From: Prevotella sp.
Lineage (GTDB): Bacteria; Bacteroidota; Bacteroidia; Bacteroidales; Bacteroidaceae
DNA: 39,655 nucleotides
Direction of reading: 5' to 3'
Assembly: GCA_017554385.1 (NCBI GenBank)
Contig: JAFZIL010000051.1
Location: 1-39,655 of the forward strand
A model generated the notes under the pieces. That model was not told where the DNA came from, made no database searches, and saw only the letters and a list, made by a program, of their open reading frames with translations. Both the position numbers and the translations under genes were made by a program. Positions 7,591 through 15,035 of the stretch are shown piece by piece (the stretch's first letter is position 1; the number at the start of each line of letters is the position of its first letter).

Positions 7591-8342
7591 ATGAGTTTTC
7601 TGATGAGTCCTTCCAGCTTGTCGAGCTCAAGCATGTTGGCTGCGTCGCTCAGTCCTTCGTCAGGTGTAGGGTGGACCTCCATGAAATAGCCCGTGGCACC
7701 AAAGGCTTTCGCAGCCAAGGCCATCGGCTCGACGAAGCGCCGGTCGCCTCCGGTCTTGCCACCCTGGGCATCTGGACGCTGAACGCTATGGGTGCAGTCC
7801 ATGATGACGTTGGGCACAATCTGGAGCATGTCGCTGATATTACGGAAGTCGACGACCAGCGTTCCATAGCCCATCATGTTGCCACGCTCGGTAAGCCATA
7901 CCTCACCGGCACCGGCATCCTGGGCCTTCTCAACGGGATAGCGCATGTCGCGCCCGGCCAGGAACTGTGCCTTCTTGATGTTCACGGTACGGCCCGTGCG
8001 TGCAGCAGCTACCAGCAAATCGGTTTGCCGACAAAGGAAGGCGGGTATCTGCAACACGTCGCACACCTCGCCCGCAGGCTTGGCTTGCCATGCTTCGTGT
8101 ATGTCGGTGAGTATTCGGAGACCGTATGTATCTTTGATGTCAGACAGCATCTGCAGGCCTTTGTCTATGCCCGGACCGCGGAAAGAATGCAGCGAAGTGC
8201 GGTTGGCCTTGTCGAAGGATGCCTTGAAAATAATATCGGTGCCCAGTTGCTGATTGATTTCCTTCAGCCGTCTGGCAACGGTGTGCAGCAGTTCTGATGA
8301 TTCAATGACACAGGGGCCTGCTATCAGTATTGGTTTGCCCAT
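7587..8342 (-). CDS. kdsA: 3-deoxy-D-manno-octulosonate 8-phosphate synthase
   Basis: A 251-residue enzyme that condenses arabinose 5-phosphate with phosphoenolpyruvate to KDO 8-phosphate in the cytoplasm. Family signatures are visible: ILIAGPCVIES near the start, FKASFDKANRTS, SFRGPGIDKGL, DIHE, LQIPAFLCRQTDLLVAAA, NIKKAQFL, and the C-terminal FMEVHPTPDEGLSDAANML. It is somewhat shorter than the E. coli enzyme (284 residues), but all motifs I look for are present. It is the first gene of the minus-strand operon and overlaps kdsD by 4 nt (ATGA). A promoter match lies at 8372-8402. Confidence 0.95.
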   Translation of the reverse strand: MGKPILIAGPCVIESSELLHTVARRLKEINQQLGTDIIFKASFDKANRTSLHSFRGPGIDKGLQMLSDIKDTYGLRILTDIHEAWQAKPAGEVCDVLQIPAFLCRQTDLLVAAARTGRTVNIKKAQFLAGRDMRYPVEKAQDAGAGEVWLTERGNMMGYGTLVVDFRNISDMLQIVPNVIMDCTHSVQRPDAQGGKTGGDRRFVEPMALAAKAFGATGYFMEVHPTPDEGLSDAANMLELDKLEGLIRKLI

Positions 8343-8371
8343 AACATTATTATATGTGATTATTCAACCTG

Positions 8372-8402
8372 CAAAAGTACTGATTTTTCTTTATACGAGC
8401 AA
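8372..8402 (-). promoter_or_regulatory. Putative promoter of the kdsA operon
   Basis: On the minus strand TACTTTTG (8379-8372) matches the Bacteroidetes -7 element TAnnTTTG. A TTG (8402-8400) lies 20 nt upstream as a partial -33 element. The -7 box lies about 30 nt before the kdsA ATG. Confidence 0.6.
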
Positions 8403-8449
8403 GAATAATGTATTAATTTCAGCTAAAATTTCTTTTTGCAGCGTTTTTG

Positions 8450-8481
8450 TTTGGCCGTTATGCAGAAATATTGTATTTTTG
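8450..8481 (+). promoter_or_regulatory. Putative promoter of the porin gene
   Basis: TTTG at 8450-8453 and TATTTTTG at 8474-8481 are separated by 20 nt and fit the Bacteroidetes -33/-7 pattern. The porin ATG is 70 nt downstream. With the kdsA promoter, this explains the gene-free 8343-8551 as a divergent promoter region. Confidence 0.65.
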
Positions 8482-8551
8482 CAGTCCAAACTGCATATAT
8501 GCAAGCAAAATGGGTATTCATTGAATATTTATCAATTCAAACAATAACGTT

Positions 8552-9646
8552 ATGACTTACAACAAATCATTTCAGAAGGCTACGCTCGCTATGGCAATGG
8601 CCATCATGAGCAGCACAGCCGCCATGGGACAACAGTCTCAGAAAGATTCCGACATCGACTGGATGAAGGAGTTTACCAGTCGGGTTACGTTCAACGGCTA
8701 TGCACAGGGAGGCTATTCCTGGCAGGACAAGAACGACAAACAGCAGAACGACTTCAATCTGAAGCGTACTTTATTATGGGCCAAGGCCCGCATCACCGAC
8801 CGATGGTCGTTTCTGTTCATGCATGACTTTTCAAGCGTCGTACAGGAGTTCTACACCGACTATCGCATTACCAACAACAAAGCGCTTACCGTTCGTGTAG
8901 GACAATTCAAACACTCTTATTCTATGGAGAACCCGCTTTCTCCGACAATGCTCGAATTGATTGACGTCTATTCGCAGGCTGTGCTCTATCTGGCTGGCGA
9001 GGGACCCGATCCCCTCAATGGCGTCAACTACGGACGCGACATGGGATTGCTGCTCTATGGTGACGTGCTCGATGACCACCTGCACTACGAGCTGGCAGTA
9101 ATGAACGGACAAGGCATCAACCGTCGGGACGGGAACAACAAGAAAGATGTCATAGCAAAGCTCGATGTGCGTCCTGTAGACGGACTGCGTCTGGTCGTCT
9201 CGGGACAGAAGGGTACAGGCCATGCCGTAAATACGGCTGCATGGAATCCGGACATTGCCGTAGGCGATGACTATACACGTGACCGCTATAGTGCCGGATT
9301 CGAACTTAAGTCTGGCCGATATGGAGAAGGGAAATACAAGGAAGCACGTCCGATGAGCGTGCGTGCCGAGTGGCTCGGAGGAAAGGATGGCGACGTAGGC
9401 AGCCGAGGTGGTTATGTTACTGCCTGCATTCCTTTGGTTCAAGGCTGGGATTTGGTTGCCAGTGGCGAGACCTTTGACCGCAACACAAAGGTCGACGGAT
9501 GGGATCAGACCAATGCCACGCTGGGGGTACAATACTGGTTTTTCAAGAAGTGCCGCTTCCAGTTGCAGTACACACGATGCTTCTGCGGCGACCAAATAGG
9601 CAAGAACTATAACTGGCTGCAATCGCAGATTCAGGTGGCATTCTAA
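8552..9646 (+). CDS. Outer-membrane porin, phosphate-selective porin O/P-like
   Basis: A 364-residue protein with a signal peptide (about residues 1-26, ending AAMGQ). The mature part is rich in alternating aromatic and polar residues typical of a beta-barrel: RVTFNGYAQGGYSW, LKRTLLWAKARITDRWSFLFMHDF, VRVGQFKHSYSMENPLSP. The VGQFKxxYSxENPLSP section and the YGRDMGLLL stretch resemble the OprP/OprO porin family. It ends LQSQIQVAF with a terminal Phe, as outer-membrane barrels often do. Substrate specificity cannot be read from sequence; 'phosphate-selective' is only the family name. A sodium:solute symporter follows 58 nt downstream, suggesting a joint outer- and inner-membrane uptake route. 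Confidence 0.82.
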   Translation: MTYNKSFQKATLAMAMAIMSSTAAMGQQSQKDSDIDWMKEFTSRVTFNGYAQGGYSWQDKNDKQQNDFNLKRTLLWAKARITDRWSFLFMHDFSSVVQEFYTDYRITNNKALTVRVGQFKHSYSMENPLSPTMLELIDVYSQAVLYLAGEGPDPLNGVNYGRDMGLLLYGDVLDDHLHYELAVMNGQGINRRDGNNKKDVIAKLDVRPVDGLRLVVSGQKGTGHAVNTAAWNPDIAVGDDYTRDRYSAGFELKSGRYGEGKYKEARPMSVRAEWLGGKDGDVGSRGGYVTACIPLVQGWDLVASGETFDRNTKVDGWDQTNATLGVQYWFFKKCRFQLQYTRCFCGDQIGKNYNWLQSQIQVAF

Positions 9647-9704
9647 TCAGCCTCACCATTACTTTTCAAACAAACTTTTCCATTAAGAATTATAGAATAA
9701 GAAC

Positions 9705-11228
9705 ATGATTATCAAAGTATTACTTACTATAATATTCCTCGCCATCATGGTCGGTGTAGGAGTCATTTCACGCAAACAGGCCAGCAGCGTCGACGGCTTC
9801 GTGCTGGGTGGCCGCTCGGTAGGTCCGTGGCTTACGGCCTTTGCTTTTGGTACAAGCTATTTCTCGGCTGTGGTCTTCGTAGGCTATGCCGGACAGTTCG
9901 GCTGGAAATATGGTTTGTCATCGGCATGGATAGGCATCGGCAATGCCGTCATCGGCTCACTCCTGGCATGGATCATCCTGGGTCGCAGGACAAAGCTGAT
10001 GACGCAGCACATTGAGAGTCGCACCATGCCCGACTTCTTTGGTACGCGCTTCAACGACCAGGGACTGCGTGTGGCAGCTTCCATCATTGCCTTCGTGTTC
10101 CTGATTCCTTATACCGCAGGTGTCTATAGCGGCATCTCACGACTCTTCGAGATGGGTTTTAACATTCCCTACGAGTACTGCGTGGTCATCATGTCGATAC
10201 TCACAGCTGTCTATGTCATCCTTGGTGGTTATAAGGCTACGGCCATGAACGACTTCATACAGGGCATCATCATGCTCTTTGGTATCGTGGCCGTGATTGC
10301 AGCCGTGCTGGCAGCACAGGGCGGACTGGCTACCGCAGTAGAAAAGCTGGCACAGCTACCCTCAGATACCGACCCGTCCATGAACGGAGGCTTTGCCTCG
10401 TGGTTCGGGCCCGACCCGTGGGGACTGCTGGGCGTGGTGGTGCTTACCTCTCTTGGTACGATGGGCCTGCCACAGATGGTGGGTAAGTTCTATTCCATCA
10501 CCGACGAGAGCGCCATCAAGCGTGGCACCGTCATATCGACCATCTTTGCCTTTATCGTGGCAGGCGGTTGCTATTTCCTTGGTGGCTTCGGTCGCCTGTA
10601 TGACCCTGTCATTGCTGCCAATGGTAAGATAGCCTACGACTCGATTGTGCCTGCCATGCTTGTCACGCTGCCCGACGTGCTCATTGCCCTTGTGGTGCTT
10701 CTTGTGCTCTCGGCTTCGATGTCGACGCTTGCCTCGCTGGTGCTCACGTCGAGTTCGACCATGACCCTCGACCTGATTTACCGTGACAAGAAGTCGGCTC
10801 CCGGCGAGGTGATGGATGGCTCTATCGACGACGAGGTGTCGGAGAAGATTGAGCGTCGCAAGGTTGTCGTGATGCGAGTTCTCATCGTGTTCTTCATCGT
10901 TATCTCGCTGATGATTGCCCTGAACCCGCCCACGTTCATCGCACAGCTCATGGGTATCTCCTGGGGTGCACTGGCAGGTGCCTTCCTCGCTCCCTTCATG
11001 CTGGGACTCTACTGGCGTGGAGCCACAACAGCTTCGGTATGGGCATGCTTCGTCTGGGGCGTAGGTCTTACGGTGGTGAACATGCTGCTGGGCAACCCCA
11101 TCAATCCCATCAACTGCGGTGCCATTGCCATGATTGGAGGCTTCCCCGTGGTGTGGCTTACCAGTATTCTTTCGCCCAAGATGTCGAAAGATTCGGTTGA
11201 CAAGATGTTCGAATGCTACAATAAGTAA
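9705..11228 (+). CDS. Sodium:solute symporter (SSS family)
   Basis: A 507-residue inner-membrane transporter with about 13 hydrophobic segments. Family features are the early SVDGFVLGGRSVGPWLTAFAFGTSYFSAVVFVGYAGQ segment (the F-x-L-G-G-R and ~FGTSYFSA signature of TM1-2), the GGYKATAMNDFIQGIIM stretch, and VVLLVLSASMSTLASLVLTSSSTMTLDL, equivalent to the sodium-site helix in TM8. A cytoplasmic loop carries charged residues (GSIDDEVSEKIERRKVV). Length is normal. The substrate is unknown; sugars, amino acids and carboxylates are all carried by this family. It sits 58 nt after the porin gene and is probably cotranscribed with it. Confidence 0.88.
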   Translation: MIIKVLLTIIFLAIMVGVGVISRKQASSVDGFVLGGRSVGPWLTAFAFGTSYFSAVVFVGYAGQFGWKYGLSSAWIGIGNAVIGSLLAWIILGRRTKLMTQHIESRTMPDFFGTRFNDQGLRVAASIIAFVFLIPYTAGVYSGISRLFEMGFNIPYEYCVVIMSILTAVYVILGGYKATAMNDFIQGIIMLFGIVAVIAAVLAAQGGLATAVEKLAQLPSDTDPSMNGGFASWFGPDPWGLLGVVVLTSLGTMGLPQMVGKFYSITDESAIKRGTVISTIFAFIVAGGCYFLGGFGRLYDPVIAANGKIAYDSIVPAMLVTLPDVLIALVVLLVLSASMSTLASLVLTSSSTMTLDLIYRDKKSAPGEVMDGSIDDEVSEKIERRKVVVMRVLIVFFIVISLMIALNPPTFIAQLMGISWGALAGAFLAPFMLGLYWRGATTASVWACFVWGVGLTVVNMLLGNPINPINCGAIAMIGGFPVVWLTSILSPKMSKDSVDKMFECYNK

Positions 11229-11260
11229 TCAAGGACATAAGGCGCGTTTTACGCAGAAAA

Positions 11261-11294
11261 TAGGGGAAGGTACGAGATTTCGCACCTTCCCCTA
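11261..11294. terminator. Strong hairpin after the symporter gene, possible terminator
   Basis: taggggaaggt (11261-11271) pairs perfectly with accttccccta (11284-11294). Three further base pairs (cga/tcg) are possible in the loop after one mismatch. No clear T-run follows, so it may be a terminator or simply part of the repeat island that continues to 11723. Confidence 0.5.
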
Positions 11295-11320
11295 TACTTA
11301 GGTCAACATATAATTTCCAT

Positions 11321-11453
11321 GAGTCCACTTTAAAAAGTCCGAACATGAGAAATCTGAGAAGGACTCTGTGCGCAGCCACTCCCCTCCCTTCAAGGGGAGG
11401 GGAGTGGCTACGCCTCCCGTTGCGGCAGTATGTGGACTTTTTAAAGTGGACTC
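11321..11453. repeat. 133-bp element with perfect 20-bp terminal inverted repeats and an inner 14-bp hairpin
   Basis: The first 20 bases (11321-11340) are the exact reverse complement of the last 20 (11434-11453). Inside, 11375-11388 pairs with 11395-11408 across a 6-nt loop, giving a G/C-rich stem. No coding capacity is seen. A 45-nt relative lies at 320-364, and a 17-nt flank is shared by both sites. The structure resembles a MITE or REP-like intergenic repeat; no transposase is present in the window. Confidence 0.85.
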
Positions 11454-11489
11454 TTAATTCAAGTTTCGGAAGTGGTGAAACGGCCTAGT

Positions 11490-11590
11490 GTAGGGGCAGG
11501 CCCTGTGCTAGCCCCTACGCCGGCCACGGCGTTCTTCACGCGTACATACCGCCTTGCGGCGGTTCGGGCAGGCACAGGGCCTGCCCCTAC
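11490..11590. repeat. 101-bp G/C-rich inverted-repeat element
   Basis: A 19-bp arm (11490-11508, beginning gtaggggcagg) is the perfect reverse complement of 11572-11590. The 63-nt interior holds a second small hairpin (ccgccttgcggcgg, 11549-11562) and a string related to bases 390-407 near the window start. No protein-coding signal was found. Confidence 0.8.
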
Positions 11591-11689
11591 AATAAGGTCC
11601 GAGGTGTACTCGCCTGCTCGCTACACCCGAAGTGTCTCGACAGGCTGTTTACTCAAGCGCGCACGCGTATTTATAATGTGGAAAGATTT

Positions 11690-11723
11690 AAAAGTCCAAT
11701 TGGACTTTTGGACTTTTGGACAT
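11690..11723. repeat. 20-nt palindrome overlapping an octamer repeat
   Basis: Bases 11690-11709 form a perfect palindrome (aaaagtccaa/ttggactttt). Bases 11700-11723 are three octamers (ttggactt, ttggactt, ttggacat). The site lies 12 nt beyond the stop of the minus-strand gene at 11735, so the palindrome followed by T's on that strand might also act as a weak terminator. Confidence 0.6.
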
Positions 11724-11734
11724 TTACTGGGCGG

Positions 11735-12094
11735 TTAATCTTCTTTCTCTAATGCTTCGCGCAACATGTCCTTGTCGAAGGTGAACACATGGCCAAGCAC
11801 GCCAACCGACAGGATTCTGTCCTCACCGCCAATTTTTGCGTGCGTGGTGTTGAACAGATAGTAGTCGTTCATCTTCAGCTTGGTGGAAATGACCACTTCA
11901 ATCGTCTTGACGATGGCGCCCTTGCCTAATCGGGTGAGACCATTGTCGGCAAAGCCTTTGTTTCCTGCCTCTTCGTCAATATATTCCTTCACCGCCTCCA
12001 TCATGGCTTCCTTATGGGCCTTTTTGTTGGGACGTGTGAGTGTCATCAGTACTGCTACCAGCAATACGATGACGAGTGCAATCAGTTTCTTCAT
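11735..12094 (-). CDS. Small membrane-anchored or secreted protein, DUF4359-like
   Basis: A 119-residue protein starting with a short basic region and one hydrophobic helix (MKKLIALVIVLLVAVLMTLTRP), which could be a membrane anchor or signal peptide. The rest is polar: HKEAMMEAVKEYIDEE, then KTIEVVISTKLKMNDYYLFNTTHAKIGGEDRILSVGVLGHVFTF. This layout, with an N-terminal helix, a T-x-P-x-x-x-x-H motif and a D/N-Y-Y-L-F segment, reminds me of the DUF4359 family, whose function is unknown. It lies 10 nt downstream of the CobW-like gene on the same strand and is probably cotranscribed. Family assignment is tentative and was not searched. Confidence 0.7.
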   Translation of the reverse strand: MKKLIALVIVLLVAVLMTLTRPNKKAHKEAMMEAVKEYIDEEAGNKGFADNGLTRLGKGAIVKTIEVVISTKLKMNDYYLFNTTHAKIGGEDRILSVGVLGHVFTFDKDMLREALEKED

Positions 12095-12104
12095 TTCTAA
12101 ATCG

Positions 12105-13352
12105 TCAGGTTAAACAGAAATCAAGTAAGCGGGCAATGAGCTCCTTGTCGAGGTGCTGTCCGATGAATACGATTTTTTGCATGCGGTCGCCATATTGGGC
12201 ATCCCAGTCGCGACGCAGATCAGGGTTTTGCATCATGAATTGCTGGAGTTCGTCCTGAGGCATGGTGGCATACCATTGACCGGCGTTGCGAAGGCTGACC
12301 TGCTTGCCGGCCTGCTCGAACACATAACAGATGTCCTGCTCGTCCTTGAACCAGCAGATGCCCTTGGCACGGATAATACCCTTTGGCCACTTGCGCGCCA
12401 CAAACTCGTCGAACAGCCCTAATGAGAAGGGACGGCGTGCGTAGTAGACGTAGGTGCCGATGCCGTATTCCTCGGCTTCGCCCTCGTCGTGGGGGTGGTG
12501 ATGATGGTGGTGGTGGTGTTCGTGATCGTGCTCATCATCATGTTCGTGATCGTGCTCATCATCATGTTCGTGATCGTGCTCATCATCATGTTCGTGTTCG
12601 TGCTCATCATCATCTTCTTCATCTTCATGGTGACCCTCAATCTCCTGTATCCAGGCAGCGCTTGTGGCTACGGTGTCGAAGTCGAACAGCCCCGTGTTGA
12701 TAATCTTTTCGAGGTCCACGTCACCATAGTTCGTGTCGATAATCTCGGCTTTGGGCTGCAGGGTGCGTACAATCTGCCGGATACGTCCCAATTCATCGGG
12801 CGTGACCTCGTCGGCCTTGTTGAGCAGCACGATGTTACAGAACTCAATCTGTTGGATGACCAGGTTCTCGATGTCCTCTTCGTCGATGTTCGGGCGCGTC
12901 AGGTTCAGACCGCTGCCGAACTCGTCGCGCATACGCAGCGCGTCGACCACGGTGACGATGGCATCAAGGCGCGGAACGACCGTCATGTCGGGGGCCATCG
13001 AGGGAATAGAACAGATGGTCTGGGCAATGGGGCCAGGTTCGCAGATGCCACTTGCCTCGATCACGATGTAGTCAAAGCGTTGCATCGCGATGATGTCTTG
13101 CAGCTGTTTCACCAAGTCCATCTTGAGCGTGCAGCAGATGCAGCCATTCTGTAGGGCCACGAGCGAGTCGTCCTGTTGGTTCACGATGCCGCCCTGTTGG
13201 ATAAGCGTCGCGTCGATGTTCACCTCGCCAATGTCGTTCACAATGACGGCAAACTTGATGCCTCGCTCGTTGCTCAGTATTCTATTTAATAAGGTAGTCT
13301 TGCCGCTGCCTAAGTAGCCGGTCAGCAGCAATACGGGTATTTCGTTTTTCAT
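12105..13352 (-). CDS. CobW/COG0523-family GTPase, probable metal chaperone
   Basis: A 415-residue cytoplasmic GTPase. The P-loop is GYLGSGKTTL (near residue 12). The metal-binding CxCC motif family members share is GCICCTL (about residue 72). IEASGICEPGPIA and NIVLLNKADEV are the switch and base-recognition (NKAD) motifs. The C-terminal CobW domain is present (RPFSLGLFDEF...WPKGIIRAKGICWF). Between the two domains lies a long His/Asp/Glu-rich linker encoded by a 24-bp tandem repeat (12518-12613) plus a run of His, presumably binding zinc or a similar metal. The family delivers zinc, cobalt or nickel to client enzymes; the client here is unknown. It may share a transcript with the DUF4359-like gene. 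A heptamer repeat array lies just upstream of its start. Confidence 0.9.
   Translation of the reverse strand: MKNEIPVLLLTGYLGSGKTTLLNRILSNERGIKFAVIVNDIGEVNIDATLIQQGGIVNQQDDSLVALQNGCICCTLKMDLVKQLQDIIAMQRFDYIVIEASGICEPGPIAQTICSIPSMAPDMTVVPRLDAIVTVVDALRMRDEFGSGLNLTRPNIDEEDIENLVIQQIEFCNIVLLNKADEVTPDELGRIRQIVRTLQPKAEIIDTNYGDVDLEKIINTGLFDFDTVATSAAWIQEIEGHHEDEEDDDEHEHEHDDEHDHEHDDEHDHEHDDEHDHEHHHHHHHHPHDEGEAEEYGIGTYVYYARRPFSLGLFDEFVARKWPKGIIRAKGICWFKDEQDICYVFEQAGKQVSLRNAGQWYATMPQDELQQFMMQNPDLRRDWDAQYGDRMQKIVFIGQHLDKELIARLLDFCLT
12518..12613 (-). repeat. 24-bp tandem repeat, four units, coding for a His/Asp linker
   Basis: Units begin at 12518, 12542, 12566 and 12590 (gttcgtgatcgtgctcatca plus tcat). 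The first three are identical and the fourth differs slightly. Each unit encodes eight residues of the D-D-E-H-D-H-E-H type, so gain or loss of a unit keeps the frame and only changes linker length. Confidence 0.9.
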
Positions 13353-13380
13353 TTTCTCTTTAAATGCGGTAGCAAATTAT

Positions 13381-13443
13381 TCACTTTTCACTTTTCACTC
13401 TTCACTCTTCACTTTTCACTCTTCACTTTTCACTCTTCACTCT
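13381..13443. repeat. Heptamer tandem repeat array, nine units
   Basis: Nine back-to-back copies of tcactyt (y is c or t) fill the space between the pyrI stop (13448) and the cobW-like start (13352). The unit length is exactly seven with no indels. A tenth degenerate unit (taactta) overlaps the pyrI stop codon. Bases 13353-13380 show no clear promoter. Confidence 0.9.
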
Positions 13444-13447
13444 TAAC

Positions 13448-13894
13448 TTAGCAAAGTTCCACTTTGCTGATCTCCTGTTCCTTCTCGCAGTAGTGACAGG
13501 TCAGGATGCCGTCGGCCACGTGGAAGTGAGTAGGCATAGGCTCGTTGTTGGTGATGCACTTCGGGTTGTTGCAGCGTACGATGCCGCGTATCTCCTCGGG
13601 TGTCTCCACGGTCTTCTTCTCAACCACCTCGTAGTCGCGGATAATGTTCAGGATGACCTTTGGAGCCACTACTGACAAGCGTGATATCTCGTCGTCGGTG
13701 AAGAACTTGTCTGACACCTTGATGATTCCCTTATTGCCCACTTTCTGTGACGGGTAGTTAATGCCAATAGTAACGGGCGTCTTCAAGTCGAAAAGCCCTA
13801 AAAGCTGTGCCACCTGATAGGTTTTGGCGGCGGGTATATGGTCGATCACAGTGCCGTGCTCAATGGCGGCGACCAGGCGTTCTTTTTTGTTCAT
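13448..13894 (-). CDS. pyrI: Aspartate carbamoyltransferase regulatory chain
   Basis: A 148-residue protein that binds nucleotide effectors and joins the catalytic trimers of aspartate transcarbamoylase in pyrimidine synthesis. The N-terminal allosteric domain starts [20 protein letters not shown]. The C-terminal zinc domain has four Cys in the expected pattern (CNNPKC and CHYC, with [15 protein letters not shown]). Length is as in E. coli (153). Its ATG overlaps the pyrB stop by 4 nt, consistent with the usual coupled pyrB-pyrI arrangement. Confidence 0.96.
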   Translation of the reverse strand: MNKKERLVAAIEHGTVIDHIPAAKTYQVAQLLGLFDLKTPVTIGINYPSQKVGNKGIIKVSDKFFTDDEISRLSVVAPKVILNIIRDYEVVEKKTVETPEEIRGIVRCNNPKCITNNEPMPTHFHVADGILTCHYCEKEQEISKVELC

Positions 13895-14838
13895 TGGATG
13901 ATGGTTTTGTCGTTCTTTACTTCTTCAAGGCTGATGCCCAGTACATCGCAGAAGATGGCCTCGCGGGCGAACAGTCCGTTGCCGGCCTGCTGTATGTAGT
14001 AGGCGTGCGGGTTGTCGTCAACCTCATAGGCAATCTCGTTCACGCGGGGAAGGGGATGCAGGATTTTCATGTTGGGCTTGGCCGAGCGGAGCATGTCGTT
14101 GTTCAGCACATAGACGTTCTTCACGCGCTCGTACTCCATCAGGTCGGAGAAACGCTCCTTTTGCACGCGGGTCATGTAGATGATGTCGGCATCCTGTATA
14201 ACCTTCTCGTTGAATGCCGTGTGCTCCTGATAGCGTATGCCATGCTCGTCGCAGTAGAGTTTGTACTCCTTAGGCATGGCCAGTTCCTTAGGTGCCACGA
14301 AGTGGAACGTGGGATTGAAGTGGCGCATGGCCATCAACAGCGAGTGGACGGTACGCCCGTATTTCAGGTCGCCCACCATATATATATTAAGGTTGTCGAG
14401 CGTGCCCTGTGTCTTGTAGATAGAGTAGAGGTCGAGCATGCACTGTGACGGATGCTGGTGGGCACCGTCGCCCGCATTGACGATGGGCACGGGCGATACT
14501 TCCGAGGCATACACGGCAGCGCCCTCGATGTAGTGACGCATCACGATGACGTCGGCATAGTTGGCCACCATCAGGATGGTGTCCTTCAGCGTCTCGCCCT
14601 TCGTACCGCTGGTCACCTTCGGGTCGGCAAAGCCGATGACACGTGCACCAAGACGGTTGGCTGCGGTCTCAAACGACAGACGTGTGCGGGTAGAGGGTTC
14701 AAAGAACAGCGTGGCCACCACCTTGCCCTTAAGCAGTTCGCGGTTAGGATGCCGTTCAAATTCTTCAGCCATCTTGATCATGTAGAGGATCTTCTCGCGG
14801 GTCAAGTCGGCAATAGTGACGAAGTTGTGCTTGTCCAT
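13891..14838 (-). CDS. pyrB: Aspartate carbamoyltransferase catalytic chain
   Basis: A 315-residue enzyme forming carbamoyl-aspartate from carbamoyl phosphate and aspartate. The carbamoyl-phosphate motif [13 protein letters not shown] is present, as are [25 protein letters not shown] and HPLPRVNEI. The chosen start is the ATG at 14838 ([12 protein letters not shown]), which aligns with the normal beginning of the family. An in-frame start 10 codons upstream would add residues not expected. A promoter match and a 5' leader hairpin lie upstream. The gene overlaps pyrI by 4 nt. Confidence 0.95.
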   Translation of the reverse strand: MDKHNFVTIADLTREKILYMIKMAEEFERHPNRELLKGKVVATLFFEPSTRTRLSFETAANRLGARVIGFADPKVTSGTKGETLKDTILMVANYADVIVMRHYIEGAAVYASEVSPVPIVNAGDGAHQHPSQCMLDLYSIYKTQGTLDNLNIYMVGDLKYGRTVHSLLMAMRHFNPTFHFVAPKELAMPKEYKLYCDEHGIRYQEHTAFNEKVIQDADIIYMTRVQKERFSDLMEYERVKNVYVLNNDMLRSAKPNMKILHPLPRVNEIAYEVDDNPHAYYIQQAGNGLFAREAIFCDVLGISLEEVKNDKTIIQ

Positions 14839-14876
14839 ATTAATTAATTGGTATGTTGTTTCTGTCACTTAGTGAG

Positions 14877-14896
14877 GAAACGAGTCTGCTCGTTTC
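14877..14896 (-). promoter_or_regulatory. Leader hairpin at the predicted 5' end of the pyrBI transcript
   Basis: gaaacgag and ctcgtttc form a perfect 8-bp stem with a 4-nt loop. It begins about 7 nt downstream of the -7 box at 14903-14910, so it would be at or very near the start of the mRNA, about 40 nt before the pyrB ATG. Confidence 0.55.
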
Positions 14897-14902
14897 GCGC
14901 TG

Positions 14903-14934
14903 CGAAGGTACGCATATTTTTCGATATAGCCAAA
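14903..14934 (-). promoter_or_regulatory. Putative pyrBI promoter
   Basis: On the minus strand TTTG (14934-14931) is followed after 20 nt by TACCTTCG (14910-14903), a one-mismatch match to TAnnTTTG. Confidence 0.65.
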
Positions 14935-14951
14935 AAATGAGGATGTAATTG

Positions 14952-14982
14952 TTGGTCATATCAAAAAAAAGATATACCTTTG
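14952..14982 (+). promoter_or_regulatory. Putative promoter of the lipoprotein-murB operon
   Basis: TTGG at 14952-14955 and TACCTTTG at 14975-14982 are 19 nt apart. The -7 box matches the Bacteroidetes pattern exactly and the -33 box partly. The lipoprotein ATG is at 15036. Together with the pyrBI promoter it accounts for the divergent gap 14839-15035. Confidence 0.7.
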
Positions 14983-15035
14983 CAGCAGTTTTTTGAAGCA
15001 TGTGCTTCAGACGTGATTGTGAATGCATAGAAAAG

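Noticed and set aside
8254-8547. Plus-strand open frame of 97 codons before the porin gene
   Set aside because: It starts inside kdsA on the opposite strand and runs through the divergent promoter region; no family resemblance.
11472-11738. Plus-strand frame of 88 codons in the repeat island
   Set aside because: It consists of the inverted-repeat elements themselves and ends over the next gene's stop; no sign of coding selection.
12489-13154. Plus-strand frame (221 codons) opposite the CobW-like gene, beginning with a hydrophobic Val/Ile/Met repeat
   Set aside because: The apparent membrane helix is only the complement of the His/Asp tandem repeat.
12518-13443. CRISPR-like arrays at the 24-bp and 7-bp repeats
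   Set aside because: Units are directly adjacent with no spacers, and no cas genes are nearby.
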